A stretch of 64,000 nt of DNA from Ctena decussata (GCA_963989385.1 OZ022499.1:82325903-82389902), one strand, 5' to 3'. Counted from the first letter of the stretch, positions 44,656 to 57,790 are shown. Numbers and translations are program-made. The notes: generated from the letters alone by a model not told the origin.

Positions 44656-44656
<1 letters not shown>

Positions 44657-44711
<55 letters not shown>

Positions 44712-44721
44712 TTGTGTGTGT
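44657..44721. repeat. TG microsatellite
   Basis: About 26 uninterrupted TG units to 44708, then imperfect to 44721. Confidence 0.95.
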
Positions 44722-45901
44722 TGAAATTTTCATATTATTGTAATTTTTCACATATTCATTATCATGATGCTGAATTGAAAAGTTTGTATGCATTAACTTT
44801 TAGAGGGCTTCATGGAACATTGGCAAAAGCCAAATGAGTTACCCTCTTTAAATGAAGCTTACTTACTTACTGTTTTCTGCCAAAAACAACGAGTTTTGAT
44901 TGTTCAACGGACTAACTAGTATGTCTGTTCTATTCTGTCCCATACTCTGAAGGCTTGAAATTTTTTTGTGACATGGAGTTGTTGATTTGGAGATAGCGAA
45001 ACGCTGGCATTTGTATTGGATATAAAAAAAAGTCTTTACCGAAAGTAAAATTTATTGGTCAAGCTTTCAATTTTTTTATTGTCCTTTCAAATTATCGGTG
45101 TTTGCTATTTTCTTGTTTTCATTATAAAAATTGCCCTCTGACAACGTCAATTAATATTCAACAGATTCACGATGCTTCTAGAGTCGCATGCTCGGAAAAT
45201 AAAAACATAAAATGAGTTCTTCTTCCGTCTTTACTTCCCAAGCAACACGTGAACGTTTTCTAAAGAAAACATCTATGATGACGGTCAATTGAAATGACGT
45301 ATGATTTTGAAAATAATAAAGAATGCTTTAAACCAGACAAAACAACATTGTCAGTCCCTCCACTAAATCCTAAATCCCATCTGACTGAAATTACTCCCAA
45401 GGAGATGCAAATTCATCGACAAAAAAACAAATACCTTGAAATGCAATCGCTTTTATTTTTGAAGTCACCACCGGTCTTTCGTACTTTCATGTAGAGTAAG
45501 ACCCTTACACTATTTATCTGCCATCATTGGTTGTCGAAATGTCGGTGCATTTTGTCTTTAACAGTTATTTTTACATTCATTTGACACTGTAAAAATGTAT
45601 TTACAGCTGAACAACATCGTTTTAATATCTGTGTCACGACATGATGACGTCATCTAAAATACAAAAAGCTGCGCACCAACAATATTTTCTGTTACGAAAT
45701 GTTTTGGAAGTTTTGGCCCCAAGTGCGGTGGGGACACGTGACAGCCTCCCATAGGCTTTTGCGAGCTGAAGCGTTTCTTTTCAGGGAGATTATTATCAGG
45801 GAACTAAAGAGCAAGCTTCTAATTTCATGAAGTTTGGCATGTGGGGTGGGAGATTGAGTGGGGGGGTTAAAAAAATTAGACGATTTGATACAGACGGTCA
45901 A
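44722..45901. other. No gene recognised
   Basis: A 66-codon frame at 45294-45494 (+) is hydrophilic and has no recognisable motif. Otherwise AT-rich spacer. Confidence 0.35.
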
Positions 45902-46440
45902 CATACGAGGGGAGTTCAATAAGCTCGTAGAACTCGGGGTTTAACTCACAGATTGGAAGATGGTTTCAACATTATTTTTCAATATACTCCCCCTTTACTT
46001 CAATGCATTTGGCCCACCTTCCTGTTAAGCAGTCTATGCCTTTGAGATAAAAGTCGTCTGTTTGGTCCTCAAACCAAACCTCTGTAGCAGCCTTGAGCTC
46101 ATCATCGTGCCGAAATCAGGTTCCAGTGGGACTTCAAATTTCGAAACAGATAATAATCACTTGGGGCCAGGTCTGGAATGTATGGCGGGTGATTTGCCTG
46201 CTCGAACTTGCACTCACGAATAGCCGATTGTGCGACTCTGGACTTGTACACAGGGGCTTTCCAGTTTTGCCTATGGGGATAGGTTTTCAAACAAAAACTA
46301 AGAGCAAAAAATGTACGTGTTGACTTAACGGCTGTTCTCATTCAACTGACAAAGGTTTACACTGCACAAAAGTGAAAAAAAAGTCTTGAATTATATAGAA
46401 AAATACCGAGTTCTACAAACTTATTGAACTCCCCTCGTAC
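45902..46440 (-). mobile_element. Mariner-like element, internally deleted
   Basis: Ends TACGAGGGGAGTTCAATAAG and CTTATTGAACTCCCCTCGTA are inverted, with a further CGTAGAACTCGG and CCGAGTTCTAC inside, and TA at both borders. The minus strand encodes the mariner C-terminal motif HPPYIPDLAPSDYYLFRNLK, with the third catalytic Asp present. At about 540 bp against the usual 1.2-1.3 kb, most of the transposase is missing. Confidence 0.85.
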
Positions 46441-47080
46441 CATCAAACTTGCCTATCTTTTTACTTGTTTTTCTCGTAAAACACATACACAATCTTCTTA
46501 TTGTGTTCTTCCTGTGCCTCCAAGTGCATGTGCATATACACTGACTGGATCGTGATCTGAAACGTCCTATATTTGCCGTGTAATTTGCATTTGTCATCGG
46601 AACGTACTCTCTAGTTCAACACAAATTATGTGTCTGTGTATAGGTAAATGTCAACGGAACGTCTCACAAAAATTCTCGAAAATGTCAACGGATTTCGCCA
46701 CGTTACTGCCTGTTTGATATTGAGAAACACATTCTTCGTTTGCTGATATGGCTAGTTTGATTGATGCATACGATGCGTAGTCATAAAATTCGATAAAACG
46801 AAGCAGCAGCCTAGCGTGTGTAAACCGGTCCGCCCTATTCGGTGGGATATTTCGTTTCCTAAAAAGGATGTTCCGGATCTCGATCCAGACAGTTAATTAT
46901 ACTTACAGTAAAACTCTACAGTGTTATGTATATTGTCTATTGTGTACTATGTACTGTGTCCTGGCTATTCTTCACTTCAGCAGGCCTATTGTCAGCTGCG
47001 ACATTGATTTTGCAGAAGTGAAGAAACACGTGCAAAAGTTATAGGCCTATCTGTGCACATGCTCTCGCACAGGCGCACCC
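46441..47080. other. No gene recognised
   Basis: No supportable frame or repeat. It is followed by a C-run (about 47080-47095) and an A-run. Confidence 0.35.
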
Positions 47081-47570
47081 CCCCCCCCCCCCCCCTCAAA
47101 AAAAAAAGGTAAATGACGGTAAACAAGGCAAAGAAAGCAGTATACAGTTGACCGTAAACAGTACATAGTTTACAGTACATAGCAAATAGTGCGTAGCCAG
47201 TATGTATGCATGCTTTTATGCATATGTATAAAACGTCTGTGGTAGTGTGCAATGCAAGGAAACAGTACACAGAACAAAATAGATATGGAATTACATAAAT
47301 ACCTTCGAATGATAAATTACCGATTTGTTTAAGAAACCGAAAAATGTGAACGCCGCTACTGTTTTTTTTTTTTTTTTTTGTGTTTAATGGCCCTTTCACA
47401 TGATACTCAAGCATGTTAAGTATGATAATTGAAAAGTGTTCAGTGTTGAAGGCATTATGTTGGTTGGTTATAATATAGTTGGTGCCTATTTCATATTAGG
47501 ATTAATACCGTAATCAAGAAGTTTAAAGCAAGCCGGATCACTACCTGTAATTACTTACTTCTTCTTTCAG

Positions 47571-49965
47571 TATCTACAAGAAGCGGTATCATCCCGTTTC
47601 ATATTTACATATTTTCTATGCAGCTGGCAGGCTTTGCCTCAGCCGCCACTGATGTTGAAGATGGATGTGTGTTGACTGGTACTAGGCTTCTGTGTGACCG
47701 AGTTCCCACCATGATCCCTGGCATCGTACAAGAAGTTTTCTTGAAGAATATAGACATAGAAAGTGTCACACTAAAGTTTAAACCTGATGACTGGGGCAAC
47801 GTCACCTTGTTGGACATACAATCAGGTAAAGGCTCATTCTTCAAAAATCGACATTAGCCGATATTTAATGTCCTTCCGAATTTGAAAATTTTGAGAATTC
47901 ATGCTATAAAACTGAAATGGATCGACACAGAGACTTTATTAGGACTCCCTAACCTTAGAACCCTAGACCTATCTAACAGCGTAAGATTAGATATTTGACG
48001 ACGTGACTAGACTACTTTCAAATTTAGGTTATGTAAACACTGTTCGACGCAGTTCGCCAACTACTCTTTTAGCTTCTACGTCAACGTTCAATAAAGACAC
48101 TGAATTTGCATGGTATGAAGTTTGTGAAAATAGACTTGAAAAACTTGCGTACGCTGTGTCAGTCCCTTCAGATTTTGAACATATCAAAAGTTATATATAT
48201 TTTGGAGAATAGAAATGCTATCAATGATTCATCGCCTTGCCGAAATATTTAAGTCATTGACATCGGTGAGTGGAATATGAGAGTCCTTGCCTTACAGTTC
48301 TTTCGAAATCGTTTCAGAATTAGCCAAGAGCCGCTTTTAAAGTTTGAATTCAATCTTAAGGGATTTTCTTCATTGCATACAATACATGCTAACAGTCTCG
48401 ACTTAGGATTTTCCGAGTTTGAGATAAGAGTAAATCAGGGATATCTTACTTGTTCAGGGGCCGTATTCATAAAATGACTTGTCGTTGCTATGCTGTTGCT
48501 AAGGCTAAATTTCTTTGAAGGAGATTCCCTACAACTATGAAATTTGCTCTGGAGGAACAGTCTTACAAAGACTGTTCCTCCAGACCAAATTTCATAGTTG
48601 CAGGGAATCTCCTTTATAGATATTTAGCCTTAGCAACAGCATAGCAACGACTTAAGTGGCTTTATGAATACGGCCCCTGATTGTTTAAATATTGACCATT
48701 TGAAGAAAGCGTATCTGAAAAACAACAGATTGAAATGGCTGAATGTCTCATGCGACACTACTTGTGATTTCAAACTGGAGTTAATAGATCTCTCTTCAAA
48801 TGGTTTAGAATATATCTCACCAGGACTGCTGAAACACATTGTTACATTGGAAGATATTAATCTGCATGATAACAGCTTACACGTCATGGAGAAATTTGCA
48901 GAGTTTAACAGTTTGTTTGCAACGTTTTTGAAGTTGCGAAAAGTCACATTGTCTGCTAATGGATTCACTTATCTACCTCCAAAAATATTTGAAAGAAATA
49001 TGCATTTGCAGTTTGTCGATGTTTCAAATAATAAACTTTGCGCTTTGGCAGGGATTTTTAATGAGCTGGTTGAACTCAAATGGCTTGATGTAAGAAAAAG
49101 TGCTATTCATAGTTTGTCAGGGGATGACTTCGTATATTTTTCTTCCTTTATTGAACACAGGCTGAATAACTCAGGTTCTGACTTTACATTAAGACTCAGT
49201 GGAAACCTGTTTACATGTAGCTGTGAGGGAAGTCAGTTGATTAAATGGTTGTTTGTTTATCTCATACCTAAGATTCATCCAGACCCAGCTCGTAAGTGTT
49301 CACTAGATGGCGCTGTAGCTAATATAGGCAGCACAGCTGTGTTGAAAAGCCAACATTTATGTGAGAAAAACAGTGTTATCAGTGTCTCGGCAGTTTTGTC
49401 AGTTAGCTTCTCTATGGCATTAGTCTGTGTTGCAGTTTTTGTCGGATTTTTCTTCAGACGAAGACGCCGAAACTGCAGAAGACAGAAGTGTATACATAAT
49501 TTTAAGAATATTAACGAAAATTTGAAGTATATGGTATTTTTGATATTCTGTTCAAAGGATGAGCAATTGAATCAGGGTGTAATATTTCCTTCTCTATCTA
49601 AAGCCCTGCAGATCATCTTTGACACAGATGATCAGTTGATATGTGCAGGCTTTAATGAGTATAGATTAGGTCAGATAATTTTCAGTGAAATGGAGAGATG
49701 TATAAGGCAGTCAGCTGCTGTGGTATATTTACATAGTAGAACCTCTTTTGACTGTGCAAGATGTAAACGAGAAGTGAAAATGGCTTGCGAAAAAGATAAA
49801 CCGAATGCTGTGATTCTTATTGAGGATGTAGAAGATGAACTTATATCACCGCTGTTAGATATGGTTATAAATAAATCACCCAAACTCCTGCTTCTTAAAG
49901 ATGGATTGGAATGGGATGCAAATAAATCCTGCAAGTCAATATTAGACTTAGCTACCAAGATTTGA
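47571..49965 (+). pseudogene. Toll-like receptor copy 3, last exon, multiply broken
   Basis: Begins after a CTTCTTTCAG acceptor in the conserved phase. The frame is intact to a CAG-to-TAG change at 47855. An extra T near 47990 (GATATTTGACG) shifts the frame, a stretch of roughly 35 bp around 48015 is missing relative to copies 1 and 2, and more stops follow. At 48454-48680 a palindromic MITE sits in the LRR region. Downstream the frame is fully open for 433 codons (48664-49965): LRRs, LRRCT (CSC pattern), transmembrane helix with RRRRRNCRR, and a TIR with the same GFNEYRLGQIIF segment as the other copies. The start of that frame is ATG within the MITE. The product is at best a shortened, leaderless protein. 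Confidence 0.9.
48454..48680. mobile_element. Palindromic MITE 'GGGGCCGTATTC', copy B, in a receptor gene
   Basis: Ends TCAGGGGCCGTATTCAT and ATGAATACGGCCCCTGA are perfectly inverted. It is flanked by TTGT at 48450-48453 and again at 48681-48684, a probable 4-bp target duplication. Removing it with one TTGT restores the receptor frame locally. Confidence 0.9.
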
Positions 49966-50224
49966 ATAATTATTTGCAATTTAATTACACTGTCACCCTG
50001 TTCAACTGAACGAAGGACTTAATTTCACGTGTGATTACAGATAGTGTGAAGTGGCATTCCACCTAAGACTTCTCTTATGTACTTGAGTTGGATCTAAGCA
50101 CCCAGCTCAGACAGGCAGGTCTAATTCCACTATGACCTTTAGACCAAGAATGAAAATTCCCAAGAACAGATACAGTCAAATACAACGTCCCAACAAAACT
50201 CTAAATGGGAAAAATGGAAAAGAC
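49966..50224. other. 3' flank of receptor copy 3
   Basis: Unlike the 3' flanks of copies 1 and 2, no first-exon or TATA block follows. Confidence 0.4.
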
Positions 50225-52524
50225 ACGTGACAACTAGCCTCATGCTGCATACCAAGTTTAAAGGCCATCTGTCAATTGGTTCTGGAGGAGAAAGATTTTT
50301 ACCATATATGGACATGGCGGCCATGTTGATCATGTGACTTAGACCACTTGAAGAAATTCTCGTTCCCTCAACGCCCTGGAGACTCTATATGATATTTGGT
50401 TATAATTGTCCTAGTAGCTTTTGAGGAGAAGTTTGAAATTGTCAAACTATGAAAATTCAGGGTCAAAGATCAAAGAATGACCTTGACCGCTTGTACTCAC
50501 AAATCTTTATGCACTCATTAAGATAAATGTATATACCAATATTTTCAGGCCTAGATCTTCAAAACTTTCCATAGTCTTTTGCTCTAGCATTTTCCCTAAT
50601 TGATCTTGTCGTAAAAAGTTAAGATCAACCCAAGGACCTCATTTGAACAATGTTGATGGTACTCGAGTACCCGATTATACACACCGAGTTTCAAGGCCAT
50701 CAGTCAATGGGTTCTGGAGAAGAAATATTTCAAAGATTTTACTATATATGGGCGGGGTGGCCATGTTGTTCATGTGGCCCAGATCTTTTGAACTTTCTAT
50801 TCCCTCAACACCTGGAAGGTCTATATGAAATTTGGTTACAATTGGCCCAGTGGCTTTTGAGGAGATTGTTTGAAATTGTCAAATATGATATAAGGCCATC
50901 TGTCAATTGGTTCTGGAGGAGAAAGATATGAGCATGGCGGCCATGTTGATCAGATCATGTGACTCAGACCATTTTAAGAAATTTTCGTTCCCTCAACGCC
51001 CTGGAGACTCTAGATGATATTTGGTTATAATTGTCCTAGTGGCTTTTGAGGAGAAGTTTGAAATTGTCAAATATGAGGTTTCAGGGTCAAAGGTCAGTGA
51101 ATTACCTTTTGACCTCTTGTACCCATAAATCTTCATGTACTCATTTAGAAGACTGTATATACCAATTATTAGGCCTAGATCTTCAAATTTTCCCATGAAA
51201 TCTTCTAGGATTGTCTCATATATTTTACCTTGCCGTAAAAAAGGTCAAGGTCAAACCAAGGTCACCACTTGTACAATCTTGATAGTACTCAGGTACCAAA
51301 TGCTACACAACAAGTTTCAAGGCCGTCGGTCAATTGGTCTGGAGAATAAAAAATTAAAGGTTTTCACTATAAATGGGCATAGCGGTCATATTGGTCATGT
51401 GACCCAGACCATTTTAACTAATTTTCATTCCCTCAAGCCCTGAAAGTTTTATATGAAACTTAGTTACAACTGACCAAGTGGCTTTTGAGGAGATTGTTTT
51501 AAACTGTCGAAATATGAGAGACCTGGATCAAAGGTAAAAGAATGACCTTGAAATCTTGTACTCACAAATATTCATGTACTCATTAACATGACTATATTTT
51601 CCATTTTTTAGACCAAAATCTTCAACAGTTTCCAAGAAATCTTCTGTTCTAGCATTTTCTCATAGAAAAGCTCAAAAGGCCAAATTTGACCTTACCGTAA
51701 AATAGATCAAGGTCAACCCAAGGTCATAATTTGAAGAAGTTTGGTAGTACTTACGTACCCGATGCTACATACTAAGTTTCACGACCATCGGTCAATTGGT
51801 TCTGGAGAAGAAGACTTTTAAAGGTTTTTACTATATATGTGCTTGGCGGCCATATTGGTCATGTGACCCAGACCATTTTAACAAATTTTTATTTCCTTAA
51901 GCCCTGACAGTTCTATATGAAATTTGATTACATTTGACCCAGTAGCTTTTGAGGAAATTTTTTGAAATTGTCAAAATATGAGAGACCTGTGTCGAAGGTC
52001 AAAGAATGACCTGGACCTCTTGTACTCACAAGCCTTCATGAACTCATTAAGAAGACTGTATTTACCAATTTTCAGGCCAAAATCTTCAACAGTTTCCAAG
52101 AAATCTTATGTTCTAGCATTTTCTCATAGAAAACACCAAAGGCCGAATTTGACCTTACCGTAAAATAGGTCAAGGTCAACCCAAGGTCATAATTTGAACA
52201 AGCTTGGTAGTACTTACGTACCCGATGCTACATACTACGTATCAAGCCCATCGGCCTGTTGGTTCTGGAGAAGAAAATTTTTTAAGGTTTTTACCATATA
52301 TGGGCATGGCGGCCATGTTGGTCATGTGACCAGGACCATTTGAACAACTTTTCGTTCCCAAGACCCCTAGAGGCTACATATGCAATTTAATTACAATCGG
52401 CCCAGTAGTTGCAAAGGAGAAGTTGTTTGAATTGTTGAAGGACGACGGACGGACGACGACGACGGATGACGGAGCCTGCCTATCCTATAAGCTCCCCGGA
52501 GCCTTCGGCTCAGGTGAGCTAAAA
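50225..52524 (-). mobile_element. CTCACCTG element, five to six tandem units
   Basis: Read on the minus strand it starts AGCTCACCTGAGCCGAAGG with a CCGTCGTCGTCGTCCGTCC tract, then repeats units of about 440-465 bp. On the plus strand these are marked by GGCCATGTTGRTCATGTGAC near 50321, 50757, 50940, 51385, 51850 and 52310. One unit is cut to about 180 bp. No ORF. It is related to 14571-15990. Confidence 0.8.
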
Positions 52525-52791
52525 TGTTTCGGCAGAAACACCATTATTCGAGCAAATGAAAAACATTAGATGAATCTCGGTGGGCCCGACACAGACAAGA
52601 AGCTCAAACTGTTATGGTTTTTCACTGTAGATGCTACTTTTCAAGTGTTTGCATAACTAGATGGATATAATATTGCTCCTTTGTACACACACTGTTCAGT
52701 TACGTCACTGGCATATAGCCATTGGTTTCGATGTCAAAAGGAACATTTGGACGCATCAGCGCAATGATAACAGAGAACGCTAAGTCACCCA
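52525..52791. other. No gene recognised
   Basis: Short spacer between two mobile elements. Confidence 0.3.
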
Positions 52792-53020
52792 TCTGGGGCC
52801 GTATTCATAAAACGACTTAAGTTGTTGCTATGCTGTTGCTAAGGCTGAATTTCTATAAAGGAGATTCCCTACAACTATGAAATTGGCTCTGAAGGAACAG
52901 TCTTTGTAAGACTGTTCCTCCAGACCAAATTTCATAGTTGTAGGGAATCTCCAACATAGAAATTTACCCTTAGCAACAGCATAGCAACGACTTAAGTTGC
53001 TTTATGAATACGGCCCCTGA
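52792..53020. mobile_element. Palindromic MITE 'GGGGCCGTATTC', copy C
   Basis: Same palindrome as 18054-18281 and 48454-48680, with a few substitutions in each arm. No clear target duplication. Confidence 0.9.
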
Positions 53021-53439
53021 CGTCACTAAGACTGGAATTCTTAGCATTGTCATCGAATAGCGCATTTTTCTCAGTTTAATGAATCTATAGCGATACGCTG
53101 CATTGAGTCTATCCTTCAAATATAACATATCCATTATGATAGAGGAAATAAAGGCAGAATCTTGTTCCAACAAATTGTAATGTTAGTGAATCCGATTAAG
53201 ACAAGCATAAAATGTTATTTATTTATTTAATCATTTATTCATCAGGTACTCCTATTTCTGGATGATATTGTTTGCAAATTTATTAAGATTTGGAAACATG
53301 AATTGTCAAATCTAAAAAAATGATTCAAATGGCTTAATAACCAGGTGAACGCAAAGTAACTTTACTTCATACAATAAATTTACTATATAATTAAATTGGG
53401 CTAAAGGATCTTACTTTTCAGAACTTATTTACCTTCATT

Positions 53440-54990
53440 GCAGCTAACTTTAATGTGGTGATAATCACTGATTTGGGACAAAGACAAAAATCTGCATAAA
53501 ATACTCAAAATAACACTGATCTTTCCAAAACTTAGCAGATGCCTTCTTTATGTTGTTTCTCATAATTTAGAATCCCGAAATGCAGCATCTGTTAATGTTA
53601 AAAAGCGTTTTTATAAGAGAAGATCAAAGGATAATTTTCTGCGATAAATCTGAAAAAATAATATCATTATTGAAAATATACTTAGTGCTTAGAGTACCTT
53701 GTTGCATAATGGAGAGCGTCCTTGCAATTATTTTTTCAAACTCTTTCACACATTATCAGGCTGAGCAGATGAAAAAAGATGCAGTCTGTGTCCAAATTTT
53801 TTTGTCAAAACACACAGGTGAGACAGGTGATACTATTTTAACAAGGTCACAGTATCCGAACTAACTGTACCCTCTCATCCGGCTTTCATAGCGTTGAATC
53901 GAGGGTACAAAATTCGCTTGTAACCAGTAGTCGGAAATCATTATGTGTGAGATTTTATCCGGAGTCTGCTGCGTCATTTATAGTTATTCAGCTTCGAAAA
54001 TGCAAAGAGGTAAGTTTAATATAATTTGCTTTTCGGTCTTTTACTTTATTACCCTGTACAATGAAAACCTCATGGCCGTCACAGAAATTTTATTCCGAGC
54101 AGCTTAATTTAACACGAATTTGTGTCGTGCAAAACCTAGCTATCATCCTATTATCAAAACTAACAAACTGTAGATTGATAACGCCTTCCGTTTATTTTAA
54201 AGATTTTTTACAAAACATGTAAAAAAGGGCTCAAAATGGTTTTAGAATCATGCCAAGGGCGATTTGAATACTGTACCAATTACTACCCACCCATACACGA
54301 CATTGTACAGGGCAATAAAGTAAAAGACCGAATAGCAAATTATATTAAACTTACCTCTTTACATTTTCAAAGCTGAATAACTATAAATGACGCAGCAGGT
54401 TCCTAATAATATCTCAAAACATAATGATTTCCGACTACTGGTTATAAGCGAATGTATGTACTCTCGATTCAACGCTATGAAAACCGGAAGAGATTGTACA
54501 GTCAGTTCGGATACTGTGAAGGTTGAACAATTTTATCTACACACCACTGATCATGTCAGTAATGTGTTTATATTGTAGGTGTTAACATAGGTATGCTTGC
54601 CTACCCTATATTTGATAAATGCGTCCAGTGTACATTTACTTTGTACATGGTTGCACATTGAGAAAAAGCTATCGTTTTCATCTGGTCTACATTACAATTT
54701 GAGAAAGAGTTGGAATAAATAATTGCTAGGACGCTCTTCATTATGCAATAATGCACCTTCAGCACTACGAAAAGTTTCAATAACGATATTATTTTTTCAG
54801 ATTTATTCGCAGAAAATTACCCTTTGATCTTTCCTTATAAAAACATTTTTTAAGCAGCATGTACGTCTATTTTGTATTCTAAACTGTAAAGAACAACGAA
54901 AATAAGAAGTCTGCTAACTTTCAGGGAGATACGTTACTTTTTTATGGTTTTATGCAGATTTTTACATTTACCATAAATCACTACCTTAAG
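53440..54990 (+). mobile_element. Foldback element, interrupted copy
   Basis: Inverted relative of 21049-22128. Arms at 53455-53790 and 54680-54985 are complementary to each other (AAAAATCTGCATAAAA, GAGCGTCC, AATTATTTTTTCAAACTC). A second element is nested at 53848-54518. Confidence 0.85.
53848..54518. mobile_element. Long-TIR element nested in the foldback element
   Basis: Ends CACAGTATCCGAACT and AGTTCGGATACTGTG are inverted, and the inverted similarity extends at least 200 bp inward (CATAGCGTTGAATCGAG, AGTAGTCGGAAATCATTATG, GACGCAGCA or its complement). It is flanked by AAGGT on both sides (53843-53847 and 54519-54523). The uninterrupted sister has a single AAGGT near 21686-21690. Confidence 0.9.
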
Positions 54991-55125
54991 TGCCGTGTGG
55001 TGGGCGTTAAACGCGGCCTCGTACTTCATCATAGTGAAGACTATATATTTTCTGGTCCTTTCGGATCGTAGAGATCAGTTAAAGACATTTTGAAAATAAA
55101 AAACTGCTAAAGCTGGCTCTAGAGG
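54991..55125 (+). repeat. Short interspersed repeat tail (GTGGGCGTTAAAC)
   Basis: GTGCCGTGTGGTGGGCGTTAAAC followed by CTTCATCATAGTGAAGAC resembles 8545-8610. It is probably the 3' tail of a SINE or LINE. Confidence 0.5.
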
Positions 55126-56649
55126 GTGTTGCCATTGTTGCACAATTCAATACTGGTGATCAACAGACTCAGTTAAACTTACATCAGGTAAAATTTCTAA
55201 ACTATTCTAAAACTTAGACTGACTTGTCATATTGACATGAATATTAGCGGAGGTTGGCTTCAACTCTTTTGGATTATATTTGCTTTTTGTAGGTTCTCGC
55301 AGCATCGGTCATCTGCTTCCTGATACCCTTGTCTGTCTCGTTTCTCGAGACACAGGGTTTTATGTGGTTCGGTGGGGATGCCTGAGCTTCTTCCGGTAGG
55401 CGTCTCTTATTTGATGTCTGCAGCTACTGTGTCTCGCGGGAAGGCGTCAGTAAGTGTGGCTCGGCGAGCGTTGCACCTTGCCTGTTGAGACCTGCTCATC
55501 ACGGTTGTCTTTCAAACTTTTGGGGTTTAGCGACACTGAAGAAGTTAAATACAGAAACGAGCGTCTGTCGCACTAATTTTTATATAGTTACGTTTATACT
55601 AAACCGAGCCTGTTATTGTCGAATGTTCGGTGCATTCTTTGCTTTCAGAATTTATATATGCTCTCATTTTTATAGATTTTGGAGATATGCAGGTGGTGTA
55701 GGGTGCCACTGCGGGACCCCCCAACCGGAGACTCGTCCCCAGAGTGACATCCTTTACTACTTATCCTTTTGAATCTTAATCAGATCTGGTTTTGCTTCGA
55801 ATCATCGATAACAACGTAACGTCAATTCAACGTCTAAATACATTACATCGACTTGCTGATACGAGATACAAGATACAAGATTTTATCCAGATAACTAACA
55901 TAGAAGGTGTCATCCGATATACAAACATCCTATACAATCGAATCCCATTAACAAATAATTTTTTTTTTTTTTTTTTTTTTTTTTGTTAACAGGCACAACA
56001 CAGCCCACATAGAAATTTTTCTCATACTCAATGCCAGTTCGGTCGCTGGACCGGCACTGAGTATAAAAAGAGTCCATTCTCACTCAGATGTAGAGGGGAC
56101 AATATACATACACTGAACAAAATTTCTAATTGGACACTTTTTCTCATAGACTTAAGCTTTATGCAAATTCAAATTTATCTGGCTACAAATTAGGGAGCAC
56201 AAATGCACATATATTCTTGTATTTTACAAGCAGCACAATTGCTCGTGCATTTTCAAAATGATTCACAACAATTCGATGCATGTATTAAGAGTTAAACAAA
56301 CATTCAAAGGGAGGTAATTTCAATACGTCAATATTGAAGTTGATGAAAACAGGAATTTCATGAAGATTGATTATAGATTTTATCTTTTTATGATGGAAAA
56401 CTTCATTTACTTCTAAAATGTTATTATTTTGAGGCAGTTTGGTGCAGATTATATGTGTTTTTAAATTATTCTATGGTTTATAAAAAGAGGGCCATAACTC
56501 TGATACGACAATAAGGTTTTGATTACAACATTCACTTGTAATAAGTGGATAACAGCCTAAAAGTTTGACTGACATAATATTAAAAAACATTATTTAAAAA
56601 TTATATTTCTGCAAAGTTGAAAACTGACCAATTAGTAATTTTGTTAAGT
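55126..56649. other. No gene recognised; GC-richer island and T-run
   Basis: 55270-55540 is richer in G and C than its surroundings and has no good ORF or known RNA fold. A 26-base T-run lies at 55959-55984. An imperfect hairpin (TACTCAATGCCAG with CCGGCACTGAGTA) lies at about 56025-56059. Confidence 0.4.
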
Positions 56650-57790
56650 GTACACACATGTGATATAAACGAACACACTTAAACTACACTAATTAGATCT
56701 CGTACAAAGAGCTGAAAATATAAATTTATATACAAGTTTTGTTTCTTCAATATTTGTTGGGTTAAGTAAGCGATTCAAAAGTTTAAATGAGGCACCAGTA
56801 TTTGGTTTTACATGATCGTATTCGATAGTCATTTTCGTAAATAAATCATTTCTAACCATTGAAAATCTTGAACAATAAATCATGAAATGTTCTTCATCTT
56901 CTGTTTTATTACATGTCGTACAAAGTCTGTTTTCACGTGATACTTTTAATCTAAAATAACGACCTCGCTCGATTAATAAATCATGGGAGCTTATTCTTAA
57001 TTCTGAAAGTTCTTTGGTTTTAGAATTTGGTAATGCAAATGTAAGATAACTCTGCAATGAAAATTGAGTATGAATCTTAGAAAAGGTGTTTATTTTTTGT
57101 CATGAACCTGATTTCTCAGAACAGTTAGTTCTTTATTTATGTCAAAAATATAGTTCTTTGAAGTTATGTTGGAAATATTACATGACTGTGCGTCCAAGTC
57201 TGTTACCGATAATTAATCCATTGAATTTTGTATAAAAGAGTACCATGATCTGTAACCATCGTGAAACAAACTTTTGTCTAGTTCAAATACCTCTTTGAGT
57301 AAGCGATTATCTGAAAGTTGACACAAACGGCTACAATATCTAAATGCTTGAGAATATATAAAATTAACTATTGGTTCTCTTCCAAATTCAAATCTGGAAG
57401 CTAAATTAGACGATTTTTATGTACTCCCAATAAGCAGTTACAAAAGTGATTCTGCAAATTTTTCAAAGGATAAAGTGTCAAGAGTTTTATCATTAATTGT
57501 AAAGTCACTAATCCAAATTTCTCACCGTGTGTTTAAATGGGAAGTATGAGCGCGTCAGAAAAGCTAAGTTTTGATTTATTACTCATTGAATCTTTGACTT
57601 AAGAGAAAAAATTGCCTTCAAACTTTTTTGATACATTTGTTCAGCGGCATGTTTTAAATTTCCATTTTAGAAGAGTAAAATACCGAGATATTTATATTTT
57701 TCAACAATTTTAATGGCAGAATCATAGTTTAAATTGTATATTTTCTTTTTTATTTTTCCTACACTGATGACTTGAAGTCTGGTTAACCTG
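56650..57790 (-). mobile_element. LINE ORF2 C-terminal remnant
   Basis: The minus-strand frame at 56689-57057 encodes LRISSHDLLIERGRY, then a CTTCNKTEDEEHFMIYC zinc-finger-like segment and LLNPTNIEETKLVYKFI. This is the typical C-terminal end of ORF2 in invertebrate non-LTR elements. Upstream on the minus strand (57060-57790) broken frames continue into the RT thumb region (KYKYLGILL). It is dead, with many stops. Confidence 0.75.
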
